Positions 1-6,608 of a stretch of 64,000 bases of DNA are shown here, one piece after another. The translations under genes were made by a program, and so were the position numbers. The number at the start of each line of letters is the position of its first letter. Position 1 is the first letter of the stretch. Below the pieces are notes generated by a model. That model made no database searches. It had not been told where the DNA came from and was given only the letters and a program-made list of their open reading frames with translations. Source of the DNA: Alphaproteobacteria bacterium (lineage in GTDB: Bacteria > Pseudomonadota > Alphaproteobacteria > RF32 > CAG-239); NCBI GenBank assembly GCA_028706255.1, contig JAQWBS010000003.1, positions 1 through 64,000 on the forward strand, in the 5' to 3' direction.

Positions 1-2
1 AA

Positions 3-686
3 CGACACCGGGGCATACGAGGTTGCATTCAACACGGCCCAGTACCCGGCCAACCTCTCAGATTAGATATTAAAACGCAGGTCACACTTGATGATGATGA
101 AAAAATAGACACTTTGATTGTTGCTGTTCCTTGTAAAAATGCCAAACAACGTGCTTCCGTTGCACAATTGATTGAGCTTTGGTTGAAGAAATATGACCTT
201 TCTGCAAAACATCGCCTGATTGTGAATGGCACGGGAGAATATGTGGTGCATGGCTCAATTGGAGATTGTGGCACAACAGGGCGTAAGCTAGCCGTTGATT
301 TTTATGGTGGAAACTGTCGCATTGGCGGTGGTTGTCCTTGGACCAAAGACGGCACAAAGGCAGACTTAGCCCTCAATTTGTTTGCGCGTCATATTGCGAA
401 GGCAAATTTGATTCATAATGACAAAGCCGTTCAAAAAGTTGAAGTTGCTGTTTCTTGTTGCATTGGTCGTTCAGAAGTTTTGGTGAATGTTTATTTGTTC
501 GGGTTTGACGGTAGCGTTAAAAAACATAATATTGAAGCAGTGGTGTTACCAAGAGAGTTATCTGCTCTTTATGGCTTAACGCAACCAACTTTTGCAAAAT
601 TATATCATACAGGCTTATTCTATGATAAAACCAAAGCTTGGGAACAAGTTGAAACTTTGTCAGAAAAGTTTGTGAAAGATTTTTAA
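3..686 (+). CDS. metK: S-adenosylmethionine synthetase, C-terminal part (5' partial)
   Basis: MetK makes S-adenosylmethionine from methionine and ATP in the cytosol. The frame is open from the window edge to the stop at 686, so the N-terminal half lies outside. Visible family features are the LR-D-KTQVT segment near position 60, the GDCGTTGRK motif and the following GG-rich loop with a KADLALN-type helix, which match the central and C-terminal MetK domains. The sequence is divergent from the common MetK type. An internal TTG at 114 is not the real start. The first 60 bases are about 60% GC against about 32% in the next 60, so the extreme 5' end may be a contig artefact. Confidence 0.82.
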   Translation, partial: RHRGIRGCIQHGPVPGQPLRLDIKTQVTLDDDEKIDTLIVAVPCKNAKQRASVAQLIELWLKKYDLSAKHRLIVNGTGEYVVHGSIGDCGTTGRKLAVDFYGGNCRIGGGCPWTKDGTKADLALNLFARHIAKANLIHNDKAVQKVEVAVSCCIGRSEVLVNVYLFGFDGSVKKHNIEAVVLPRELSALYGLTQPTFAKLYHTGLFYDKTKAWEQVETLSEKFVKDF

Positions 687-697
687 GGGGATGAACA

Positions 698-1078
698 ATG
701 AAAATTAATACCAGATTTGACCATTATAATTTTAATGTGACAGACTTGTCTAAAAGCATTGCGTTTTATGACAAAGCTTTAGGGCTTAAAGTTGCACACG
801 AAAAGAAAGCCGAAGATGGGTCTTTCATTTTGACATATCTCAAAGATGAAAAAACAAATTTTCTTTTGGAATTGACATGGCTTAGAGATTGGAACAAGCC
901 TTATAATTTGGGAGATAATGAGTTCCATCTTTGCATGAAAGTTGAGGGAGATTATGACCAAGTTCGTGCCTTTCACAAAGAAATGGGTTGTGTGGTCTAT
1001 GAAAATGAAGAGATGGGATTATATTTTATAGAAGATCCCGATGGCTATTGGATTGAGATTCTTCCCTTGAACTTTTAA
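698..1078 (+). CDS. VOC superfamily protein, glyoxalase I-like
   Basis: A 126-residue single-domain protein of the vicinal oxygen chelate fold. It opens with FDHYNFNVTDLSKSIAFY, the usual first strand and helix with the metal-ligand His, and ends with YFIEDPDGYWIEILP, the usual last strand with a metal-binding Glu. This fits lactoylglutathione lyase (methylglyoxal detoxification), but other VOC enzymes look alike and the substrate cannot be fixed. The start has a GGGGATG-type ribosome site and follows metK by 11 bases, so the two are probably co-transcribed. Confidence 0.8.
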   Translation: MKINTRFDHYNFNVTDLSKSIAFYDKALGLKVAHEKKAEDGSFILTYLKDEKTNFLLELTWLRDWNKPYNLGDNEFHLCMKVEGDYDQVRAFHKEMGCVVYENEEMGLYFIEDPDGYWIEILPLNF

Positions 1079-1091
1079 ACTAGGAACTTTG

Positions 1092-1622
1092 ATGACTCAA
1101 AAAATTCTCCTCCTTTCTTGTTGTGCGCCTTGTTCTTGTGCTGTGATTGAAAAAATGGCACAAGAGGGCAAGGACTTAACCGTCGCTTTTTATAATCCAA
1201 ATATTCGTCCTTTTGAGGAATATGAACGTCGTCTGCATGAAAATAAAAGACTTTGTCGGGAATATGACATTCCGTTCGTTGATTTGGAATATGACAATGA
1301 GCGTTGGTGCGAATTAACCTCAGGGTTGGAAGATGAGCCAGAGAGAGGAAACCGTTGTTCTATTTGTTTTCATATGCGTTTGAAAAGAGTGATGGAATAT
1401 GCCATTGAAAACGGGTTTGATGCGGTGGCTTCGGTCTTAGGGGTTTCTCGCTATAAAAACCTTGCACAAGTGAATGCTCAGGCTCAAAAAGCCTCTCAGG
1501 AAACAGGCGTGGCATATATTGAAATTGAAGCACGCAAAGGCGGAATGCAAGAAAGAAGAGACGAACTTGTTAAAGAACTCAATTTATATCATCAAGATTA
1601 TTGTGGATGTAAACCTCGATAG
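1092..1622 (+). CDS. queH: Epoxyqueuosine reductase QueH
   Basis: QueH (formerly DUF208) reduces epoxyqueuosine to queuosine in tRNA, the last step of queuosine synthesis, and replaces the unrelated QueG. The diagnostic cysteines are present: SCCAPCSC near the N-terminus, RCSICFHMR in the middle and YCGCKP at the very end. Length (176 residues) is normal. I chose ATG 1092, with AGGAAC eight bases upstream, over the TTG codon just before it. It follows the glyoxalase gene by 13 bases and closes the metK-led cluster. Confidence 0.9.
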   Translation: MTQKILLLSCCAPCSCAVIEKMAQEGKDLTVAFYNPNIRPFEEYERRLHENKRLCREYDIPFVDLEYDNERWCELTSGLEDEPERGNRCSICFHMRLKRVMEYAIENGFDAVASVLGVSRYKNLAQVNAQAQKASQETGVAYIEIEARKGGMQERRDELVKELNLYHQDYCGCKPR

Positions 1623-1665
1623 TCACCTTTCGGTTATGAACACCTAACTAAATATAAAGTTTAAA

Positions 1666-1702
1666 AACCAATCTTATGGATTATATCTATTAGAGATTGG
1701 TT
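1666..1702 (+). other. Inverted repeat in the leader of the HdeD-like gene
   Basis: A 9-bp perfect inverted repeat, AACCAATCT (1666-1674) and AGATTGGTT (1694-1702), with a 19-base loop. It has no T-run, so it is not an intrinsic terminator. It lies 27 bases before the next start codon and could be an operator or a leader hairpin. Confidence 0.35.
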
Positions 1703-1728
1703 ATAACTATATTTCGGAGGATACTTAA

Positions 1729-2253
1729 ATGATTGGTAGATTTAATAAAAATCATAAAAACTGGATTTTGTTTCTTTCTCTCGTGATGATTGCTCTTGGT
1801 GTATATGTTTGGTTTCATCCAGTTGGGGCAATGATGGCTTTGGCGCTTTATCTCGGAATTGCCTTTATTGGCGTTGGTGTGTGCTATTTATGGGCATATA
1901 GCCATTGGAAAAACGCTTGGGATTTAGCATTGGGCATTCTTGACGTTTTAGTTGGGTTGGTCTTTGTTTCAAACTTGGGTTTGACTGCAGAAACAATTCC
2001 TCTTTTCTTTGCATTTTGGACGCTTTTTATTGGCGTGATGCAACTTACCGCAGCCTTTGATATGAAAGAAGTTGGCATTAAAGATTGGAAGCTCATCGCA
2101 GTTGCAGGGCTTCTCAGTATTCTCTTTGCCTTTGTCATTCTCTCTATGCCAATCGTTGGTGCATTGACAATTACTATTTTGATGGGCTCTTATCTCATCT
2201 TGTATGGCGTTGTCGGTCTGTTTGAATATAAACTGATTAGAGAAATGAAATAA
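1729..2253 (+). CDS. HdeD-like (DUF308) inner-membrane protein
   Basis: A 174-residue protein made almost wholly of hydrophobic segments, about six membrane helices in three hairpin pairs, as in the HdeD/DUF308 family. Family members are linked to acid resistance in enterobacteria, but their molecular role is unclear. Cytoplasmic loops are short and basic (FNKNHKNW at the N-terminus, EYKLIREMK at the end). A strong GGAGG site lies eight bases before ATG 1729. The gene has its own leader with an inverted repeat and a terminator directly after it, so it is probably monocistronic. Confidence 0.75.
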   Translation: MIGRFNKNHKNWILFLSLVMIALGVYVWFHPVGAMMALALYLGIAFIGVGVCYLWAYSHWKNAWDLALGILDVLVGLVFVSNLGLTAETIPLFFAFWTLFIGVMQLTAAFDMKEVGIKDWKLIAVAGLLSILFAFVILSMPIVGALTITILMGSYLILYGVVGLFEYKLIREMK

Positions 2254-2263
2254 GTTTTTTGAA

Positions 2264-2295
2264 AAGAGGAAGAATTGCTTACTTCCTCTTTTTTT
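2264..2295 (+). terminator. Intrinsic terminator after the HdeD-like gene
   Basis: Perfect 9-bp stem AAGAGGAAG (2264-2272) with CTTCCTCTT (2282-2290), a 9-base loop and a run of T residues. It separates the membrane-protein gene from the structured RNA candidate that follows. Confidence 0.85.
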
Positions 2296-2302
2296 AATTA
2301 TT

Positions 2303-2588
2303 TATCTTGCAATTTATCATAAAATCTTTAGTGTTAATAACAGCTGTTATGCGTTTTAGTATAGCAGTTAGACGCAAGTCGGAGCCTTAGAAAGCTCTTA
2401 TGTAACACGGTGTTGGATATAACATCGATAGTTGTTTTTTTAAAAACAATAGAGATATCCCCGATTTGTTTTATGGTCGGGGTGGTTTTGACGTATGTTC
2501 AGAAGCTTCGGCTTTAAAGGTTAAAACGGTCATTTTGTTACATATGATTTTCTAACACTCCGGCCACCTTTTTTGAGGTGGTCTTTTT
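2303..2588 (+). ncRNA. Candidate structured RNA, copy A (unrecognised family)
   Basis: About 280 bases without a plausible ORF that fold into many hairpins. Stems seen: TGCGT 2350-2354 with 2372-2376; GAGC 2382-2385 with 2394-2397; outer stem TGTAAC 2401-2406 with GTTACA 2537-2542. Enclosed by it are GGTGTT/AACATC (2409-2425), TTGTTTTT/AAAAACAA (2432-2449), CCCCGA/TCGGGG (2459-2482) and a C(UUCG)G tetraloop hairpin (2503-2514). A terminator ends the unit at 2561-2588. Its first 50 bases (TCTTGCAATTTA and beyond) are clearly homologous to those at 5251, where a second unit has the same plan. I do not recognise it as tmRNA, 6S, SRP or RNase P RNA. The 5' end is uncertain because no clear promoter is seen. 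Confidence 0.55.
2561..2588 (+). terminator. Intrinsic terminator of structured RNA copy A
   Basis: Stem GGCCACC (2562-2568) with GGTGGTC (2577-2583), one G-U pair, followed by TTTTT. It lies upstream of the kinase start at 2623, so the RNA ends before that gene, or the hairpin acts as an attenuator for it. Confidence 0.8.
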
Positions 2589-2622
2589 GTTTGTTTTACA
2601 AAAGATTATGGAGATAAATCGT

Positions 2623-3345
2623 ATGATTAAAATTGAAAAAGAATTGTCAAAGAGATATGGAGAAAAAATTGAAGTTTTTCCAATTTGGCAAGGAGATTAT
2701 AAAGATATATATAAGTTTTCATTAAAAAACAGAGCGTTAGTTGTTGCTGTGAATAAGAAAAAATCAATGAGCAGAAGCTATCGCACGGTTCTTTCTAATG
2801 CACTACAACAGTGGCTTTTTTTGAAGGGTTTGAATGTTCCAGAAGTTTATGATTTTTTTGAAGTTGGAGAGTTGCTTTTCGCTGTACATTCTTACATTGA
2901 TGGGAAAACATATTCTGATTTTAAGGAACATCAGCTTTATTTGATTGGTCGAATTGTTGCTCAATTACATTCGCTGACTTATCAAAATAGACCTTATGTG
3001 AAAGTTTCTAAAAAAGCATATTTCTTCTGTGGCGCCATAGAACTTTTGTCAAGAGCGTTGAGAAATGTAAAAAACCTTATTACAGATAAGTTTTATCGAA
3101 CGCTTCCTGTCGGCATTTGTCATCTTGATTTAACAGCTAATAATTTTCTTTTTAATGAAGAAGATGTTTGGTTGATAGATTTTGATAAACAAAAAAGACA
3201 ACCATATGCTTATGAAATTTATAGATTTCTGAAAAATGATATTTCACGAATAAATAGAACTCTATTTATAAAAGGTTACGAATCTGTTCGAGTGTTAAAT
3301 AATAAAGAGAAAAACTATCTTGCTTTTAAAGGAATAGAATTTTAA
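2623..3345 (+). CDS. Small APH/LPS-kinase-like phosphotransferase
   Basis: A 240-residue protein with the kinase-like fold. The catalytic loop is HLDLTANNFLF (HxDxxxxN) and the metal-binding motif is LIDFD, about 20 residues later, as in aminoglycoside/choline kinases and the WaaP/Kdo-kinase group. It lacks a clear glycine-rich loop, which is normal for these families. The substrate cannot be told; sugar or lipid headgroup kinases are as likely as antibiotic kinases. I chose ATG 2623 because a GGAG site precedes it and the longer reading starts inside the upstream terminator. The gene follows structured RNA copy A by 35 bases and has its own terminator. Confidence 0.6.
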   Translation: MIKIEKELSKRYGEKIEVFPIWQGDYKDIYKFSLKNRALVVAVNKKKSMSRSYRTVLSNALQQWLFLKGLNVPEVYDFFEVGELLFAVHSYIDGKTYSDFKEHQLYLIGRIVAQLHSLTYQNRPYVKVSKKAYFFCGAIELLSRALRNVKNLITDKFYRTLPVGICHLDLTANNFLFNEEDVWLIDFDKQKRQPYAYEIYRFLKNDISRINRTLFIKGYESVRVLNNKEKNYLAFKGIEF

Positions 3346-3350
3346 TAAAA

Positions 3351-3388
3351 GAAAGGATTTAGCCTTGCGGTTAAATCCTTTCTTCTTG
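3351..3388. terminator. Bidirectional terminator between kinase and flavodoxin genes
   Basis: Stem GAAAGGATTTA (3351-3361) with TAAATCCTTTC (3372-3382), loop of 10 bases, A-rich before and T-rich after. It serves the plus-strand kinase gene and the convergent minus-strand flavodoxin gene. Confidence 0.75.
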
Positions 3389-3410
3389 TCGTAGAGGATT
3401 TTTAGATTGC

Positions 3411-3836
3411 TTAATAATTAGCGATTTCTTTCGCAAAGTCGACACAGCGGGTTTCTTCCACGCCGTCTGGGAAACCTAAAACAGTGAGTGGTTCATTGAT
3501 GACTTTTGCACCAGCTTTTTCCATTCTCTCTTGCCATGCACGCATCCATTCACCATCACCCCAACCATAAGAACCGAAAAGGGCTAGTTTCTTACCAGAA
3601 ACATTTTTTTCTGCAGAATTTAAAAATTCAAGCACTTCTGGAACATCAATTTCTTCTTCTCCCATTGCAGGAGCACCTAAAACCAAAACTTCAGATTTCT
3701 GAATGATGTCTTGAGGGGCGTTTTCAAAGGTGTGTTCTGAAACTTCTTTGCCAGAACTTTTAAGCTCTTGAGCAATGAGTTCGGCCATTTTTTCCGTGTT
3801 TCCTGTTCCGCTCCAGTGGATGACAGCATAAGTCAT
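3411..3836 (-). CDS. Flavodoxin
   Basis: A 141-residue short-chain flavodoxin, a soluble FMN electron carrier that replaces ferredoxin when iron is short. The FMN phosphate loop SGTGNTEKMA lies at residues 8-17, followed by LGAPAMGEEE and GSYGWGDGEW, the loops that flank the isoalloxazine ring. I chose ATG at 3836 (AGGAG six bases upstream) over the longer reading from 3863. A near-consensus Fur box lies 40-58 bases upstream, fitting induction by iron starvation. Confidence 0.9.
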   Translation of the reverse strand: MTYAVIHWSGTGNTEKMAELIAQELKSSGKEVSEHTFENAPQDIIQKSEVLVLGAPAMGEEEIDVPEVLEFLNSAEKNVSGKKLALFGSYGWGDGEWMRAWQERMEKAGAKVINEPLTVLGFPDGVEETRCVDFAKEIANY

Positions 3837-3875
3837 AAATTTTCTCCTAAAAAAGAATTGCATTTCTTATATATT

Positions 3876-3894
3876 AATAATGATAATTATTATC
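3876..3894 (-). promoter_or_regulatory. Fur box upstream of flavodoxin
   Basis: AATAATGATAATTATTATC matches 17 of 19 positions of the classic GATAATGATAATCATTATC Fur box. It sits 40 bases upstream of the flavodoxin start, in the promoter zone. It could also influence the divergent gene at 4024, 130 bases away. AT-rich sequence raises the chance of a random match, but the fit and the flavodoxin context together are persuasive. Confidence 0.7.
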
Positions 3895-4023
3895 AAGTCA
3901 ATATATATTTTAAAATGCACAATGTTTTTTTAGAGCTATCTTTCGATAGGATATTTTTTCGAGAAGTAATGTGCTAAACTATAAGGGTTAATTACATTTA
4001 TTCACATTATTAATTTTATTGTT

Positions 4024-4413
4024 ATGAAAAAATATTTTGCTTCATTAAGAAATATGTTCTTATTTTTGACAATTGTTGATTTGCTTGCTCTTGTTGTTGT
4101 TTATGAGGGAGATTCTTCTCTTTTAGCTATCGTTTTCATAGCGACAGTAACTGTTGCACTTCTCTCTGGTCTTGTTTATGATTCAATAGGATTTTCAACA
4201 ACAAAAGGCAACGAGAAATTATATAGTTCGTTGATGATTGCTGTGCAGACATTTTGCCTCTATTTTGTTGTCATCATTGCTGTTAGCTATTTTACAGAAG
4301 TTGATGCTTATACAGAGATGAAATCTGTTTCAAGACTTGTGAACAAGTTTCTGTGTCTTGCTTTGGGGTTTGCTCTTGGCATAAAAGCTTTTGCAGGCGT
4401 TCAAAAGAAGTAA
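4024..4413 (+). CDS. Small four-helix membrane protein, unknown
   Basis: I do not recognise this 129-residue protein. It shows about four hydrophobic segments (residues about 10-28, 33-52, 70-88 and 110-122) with a basic start (MKKYFASLRN) and end (GVQKK), so it is an inner-membrane protein. No clear ribosome site precedes ATG 4024. It is divergent from the flavodoxin gene and followed at once by a strong terminator, so it forms its own unit. Confidence 0.6.
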   Translation: MKKYFASLRNMFLFLTIVDLLALVVVYEGDSSLLAIVFIATVTVALLSGLVYDSIGFSTTKGNEKLYSSLMIAVQTFCLYFVVIIAVSYFTEVDAYTEMKSVSRLVNKFLCLALGFALGIKAFAGVQKK

Positions 4414-4421
4414 AAAATCGG

Positions 4422-4457
4422 AAAAGACACTATCTCTCGGGATAGTGTCTTTTTTTA
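4422..4457. terminator. Bidirectional terminator between membrane protein and ung
   Basis: Perfect 13-bp stem AAAAGACACTATC (4422-4434) with GATAGTGTCTTTT (4441-4453), a 6-base loop and flanking A and T runs. It lies between convergent genes. Confidence 0.9.
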
Positions 4458-4458
4458 T

Positions 4459-5124
4459 TTACCATTCAATTGGGGTAAGGTAATGTGCTTTGAGATAATC
4501 ATTTGCTTTAGAAAAATGATGATTACCAAAGAATCCACGATGTGCCGCCAGAGGAGACGGATGAACACTTTTGAGAATTAAATTTTCTTGAGGGTTCACA
4601 AATGCCGCTTTCTTTTGGGCATAGCTTCCCCAGAGGAGATAAACAATGTTTTTACGTTGTGAGGCGAGGGTGTGAATGACCGCATCTGTAAAGGTCTCCC
4701 AACCTTTGCCGGTGTGAGAAGCGGCTTGATGTGCTTGAACGGTGAGTGTTGAATTAAGTAGGAGAACGCCTTGTGCTCCCCATTTGCTTAAATCGCCTTG
4801 GGTGAGGCTTTTATGCCCCAAATCGCTCTCAATCTCTTTATAAATATTTTGCAAAGAAGGTGGCAATGCAACGCCTTGTTGCACTGAAAAACAAAGCCCG
4901 TGAGCTTGGTTTGGTTCGTGATATGGGTCTTGTCCAATGATGACAACTTTGACCTTATCTAAAGGACAAAGATTGAAAGCATTAAAGATATTTTTTGCAG
5001 GAGGGAAAATCTTTTTTCCTGATTGATATTCTTCCCGAACAAAATTTGTGAGCTTGATAAAATAGTCTTTCTCAAATTCAGAACTTAAAGCTTGCTTCCA
5101 ACTTTCTTCAATCTTGACGTCCAT
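4459..5124 (-). CDS. ung: Uracil-DNA glycosylase
   Basis: Family 1 UDG removes uracil from DNA and starts base excision repair. All signature motifs are present: the water-activating loop GQDPYHEPNQAHG, LLLNSTLTV, the LLWGSYAQ strand and the HPSPLAAHRGFFG leucine-insertion loop. Length is 221 residues, normal. I chose the ATG at 5124 because the AAGGAT site sits seven bases ahead of it; the ATG at 5130 is too close to that site. It is monocistronic. Confidence 0.96.
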   Translation of the reverse strand: MDVKIEESWKQALSSEFEKDYFIKLTNFVREEYQSGKKIFPPAKNIFNAFNLCPLDKVKVVIIGQDPYHEPNQAHGLCFSVQQGVALPPSLQNIYKEIESDLGHKSLTQGDLSKWGAQGVLLLNSTLTVQAHQAASHTGKGWETFTDAVIHTLASQRKNIVYLLWGSYAQKKAAFVNPQENLILKSVHPSPLAAHRGFFGNHHFSKANDYLKAHYLTPIEW

Positions 5125-5250
5125 TTTCATATCCTTTTACACACCATTTTCTCTTTCATAACCTATTACGATTTTTAAGAAAAGTAAATGCTTTGTGAGT
5201 TTTTTTATTCAAATACAATTTATGAAGTTATGCAATCATAACTTAATTTA

Positions 5251-5512
5251 ATCTTGCAATTTAGATAAAATTCTCTAGTCTTTATCTTAGCTATTATAAA
5301 TTTTTATAATGGTTAGCATCAGAGATGATGCGGGGTGTCGTAACCCTTTTATACAAGCAGTCATTTAGCATAATGACTCAAATTCTTATGCCGATTTCTA
5401 TCCTATGGGTGGATGTCGGTGAATAAGGCTTAGGTCGAATAAACCGAGCCGTCAGCTTGTATGCGGTTACGAACATCCACTCGCCAGATTTTTTTTTGGC
5501 GAGTTTTGTTTT
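5251..5512 (+). ncRNA. Candidate structured RNA, copy B (unrecognised family)
   Basis: Second unit of the RNA seen at 2303. The 5' block (ATCTTGCAATTTA, ATAAAATTCT, AGCTATTAT) aligns with copy A. A hairpin GCATCA/TGATGC (5316-5331) has a GAGA tetraloop. The outer stem CGTAACC (5339-5345) with GGTTACG (5465-5471) takes the place of TGTAAC/GTTACA in copy A. Inside are ATACAAGC (5351-5358) with GCTTGTAT (5455-5462), AGTCATT/AATGACT (5359-5378), CCGA plus ATCC with GGAT plus TCGG (5391-5419), and GGCT/AGCC (5427-5450). A terminator closes the unit. Sequence inside the outer stem has diverged, but size (about 133 versus 142 bases) and layout are kept. Confidence 0.55.
5480..5512 (+). terminator. 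Intrinsic terminator of structured RNA copy B
   Basis: Perfect 7-bp stem CTCGCCA (5480-5486) with TGGCGAG (5497-5503), followed by TTTTGTTTT. It begins nine bases after the outer stem of the RNA and ends 30 bases before the lipoprotein start. Confidence 0.85.
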
Positions 5513-5541
5513 AACTTAACAAAATAAAGGATGTTAATCGT

Positions 5542-5967
5542 ATGAAAAAACTAGTACTAATTTTAATTTTAGGGATGTTTGCAGGGGTTTTGAGTGGTTG
5601 TTCAACAATCATGAGAGATGGCAAACAAGTTGTGTCGGTAAAATCTAATACGGATAGAGTAAATATAAAAATTGCCGATAAGTTTGGAGAAACAATATTT
5701 GAAGGACAAACTCCGGTTACAACAACTCTGAAAACTTCTGCAGGAGGATATTTTGATCCAGAAAAATATACCGTCACCGCAACAAAAGAAGGATATGCTT
5801 CGCAAACAGTGAGAATAGACTGGCATGTGAGTAAGTGGTATTATCTCGGAAATTTGGGTTTTGGTGGTCTGATTGGATATCTGATTGTCGATCCAGTTTC
5901 AGGACACATGTATTATCTTGATGAAAATGTCTATGTGAATATGACTCCTTTGGCTTCAAAAAGTTAG
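5542..5967 (+). CDS. Small lipoprotein with PEGA-like domain
   Basis: A 141-residue protein with a lipoprotein signal: MKK, a hydrophobic stretch and lipobox LSGC with the lipidated Cys at residue 20. The mature part has a beta-rich region with GQTPVTTTLKTSAGG and YTVTATKEGYASQT, like the PEGA repeat that follows an N-terminal anchor, then a hydrophobic LGFGGLIGYLIVDP segment. The +2 residue is Ser, which suggests outer-membrane sorting. Function is unknown. It lies 30 bases after structured RNA copy B and 11 bases before the Cys-rich peptide gene, so the pair is likely one operon. Confidence 0.65.
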   Translation: MKKLVLILILGMFAGVLSGCSTIMRDGKQVVSVKSNTDRVNIKIADKFGETIFEGQTPVTTTLKTSAGGYFDPEKYTVTATKEGYASQTVRIDWHVSKWYYLGNLGFGGLIGYLIVDPVSGHMYYLDENVYVNMTPLASKS

Positions 5968-5978
5968 GGAGAAAATAG

Positions 5979-6188
5979 ATGAAAAAAATCATTATAGGCT
6001 CCTTTGCTTGCTTCATGTTTGTTTGTCAAATGAAGCTGGGATATCTTTCATATCAAAAACCAAATATGACAATGCTAGAAACATATAATAGACGAGGATG
6101 TTGTTCTTGGCATAATGGTGTCTGTGGCTGTAGTAGGGGGAGAGCTTTGTGTTGTGATGGAACTTTAAGCCCAAGTTGTGGCTGCTGA
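5979..6188 (+). CDS. Small secreted Cys-rich peptide
   Basis: A 69-residue protein with a basic start and hydrophobic segment (possible signal peptide, residues 1-16). The C-terminal block is Cys-rich: RRGCCSWHNGVCGCSRGR, then ALCCDGTLSPSCGC. The CCSxHxGVCGC and CCDGTLSPxC pattern recurs in short bacterial exported proteins of unknown role; the paired cysteines could bind metal or form disulfides. It directly follows the lipoprotein gene and is followed by a terminator. Confidence 0.55.
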   Translation: MKKIIIGSFACFMFVCQMKLGYLSYQKPNMTMLETYNRRGCCSWHNGVCGCSRGRALCCDGTLSPSCGC

Positions 6189-6208
6189 TAGATATTATTG
6201 AAACTAAA

Positions 6209-6243
6209 AAAAGAAGCTCATTTTACATTGAGCTTCTTTTTTT
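6209..6243 (+). terminator. Intrinsic terminator after the Cys-rich peptide gene
   Basis: Perfect 12-bp stem AAAAGAAGCTCA (6209-6220) with TGAGCTTCTTTT (6229-6240), an 8-base loop and a T-run. Confidence 0.9.
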
Positions 6244-6319
6244 GTTAAATGGCATAATATAAAGTTATCATTGCGATTGAGTGCAATAGTTTGAATGGAA
6301 AAATCATGCAGTTTTTTAC

Positions 6320-6404
6320 TGTCATATTCGGGCTTGACCCGAATATCCATAAATAAGCTGAATTCTGTTTAAGGTGGATTCCCAATCAAGTTGGGAATGA
6401 CAGA
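6320..6404. repeat. MITE-like palindromic repeat, copy 1
   Basis: An 80-odd-base element with a second copy at 57928. It starts TGTCATATTC and ends GGGAATGACA, giving imperfect terminal inverted repeats. Inside are two palindromes: ATTCGGG with CCCGAAT, and ATTCCC with GGGAAT. The middle TGTTTAAGGTGGATTCCC is shared by both copies. It resembles the short palindromic elements scattered in alphaproteobacterial genomes, and no protein is encoded. Confidence 0.7.
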
Positions 6405-6431
6405 AAGACGTGAGGATGATGAGAGGTTGTA

Positions 6432-6571
6432 TTCGGGAGTAGAGCGCACTTTGTTTGCTCCAGTTCGGCTCTGGGCTTTGCCCACCGGCAGTCTTTCGTC
6501 TGCCTGAGCCTCCTAGTGAACCCCCTCTTTCGGGGTTTCAAAACGTCTGCTCGCAAATTACCATTAAAAAA
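6432..6571. repeat. Hairpin-rich direct repeat, unit 1
   Basis: A 140-base unit repeated 177 bases further on with only a few differences. It contains successive hairpins: GGAG with CTCC around a GAGC/GCTC stem, GGGC/GCCC, GGCAG/CTGCC and ACCCC/GGGGT. The unit ends in CAAATTACCATTAAAAAA. Open frames on either strand are by-products of the repeat. The 37-base spacer to unit 2 holds an ACACACC/GGTGTGT hairpin. Confidence 0.7.
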
Positions 6572-6608
6572 ACACACCCTAAAGGTGTGTTGAGTTTGGA
6601 TTAGCTCG

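Noticed and set aside
2578-2622. Upstream start of the kinase gene
   Set aside because: It lies inside the terminator hairpin; ATG 2623 has the ribosome site.
2303-5512. Known RNAs (tmRNA, 6S, SRP, RNase P) for the two structured units
   Set aside because: I could not find the hallmark segments of any of these, and two divergent copies close together would be odd for such housekeeping RNAs.
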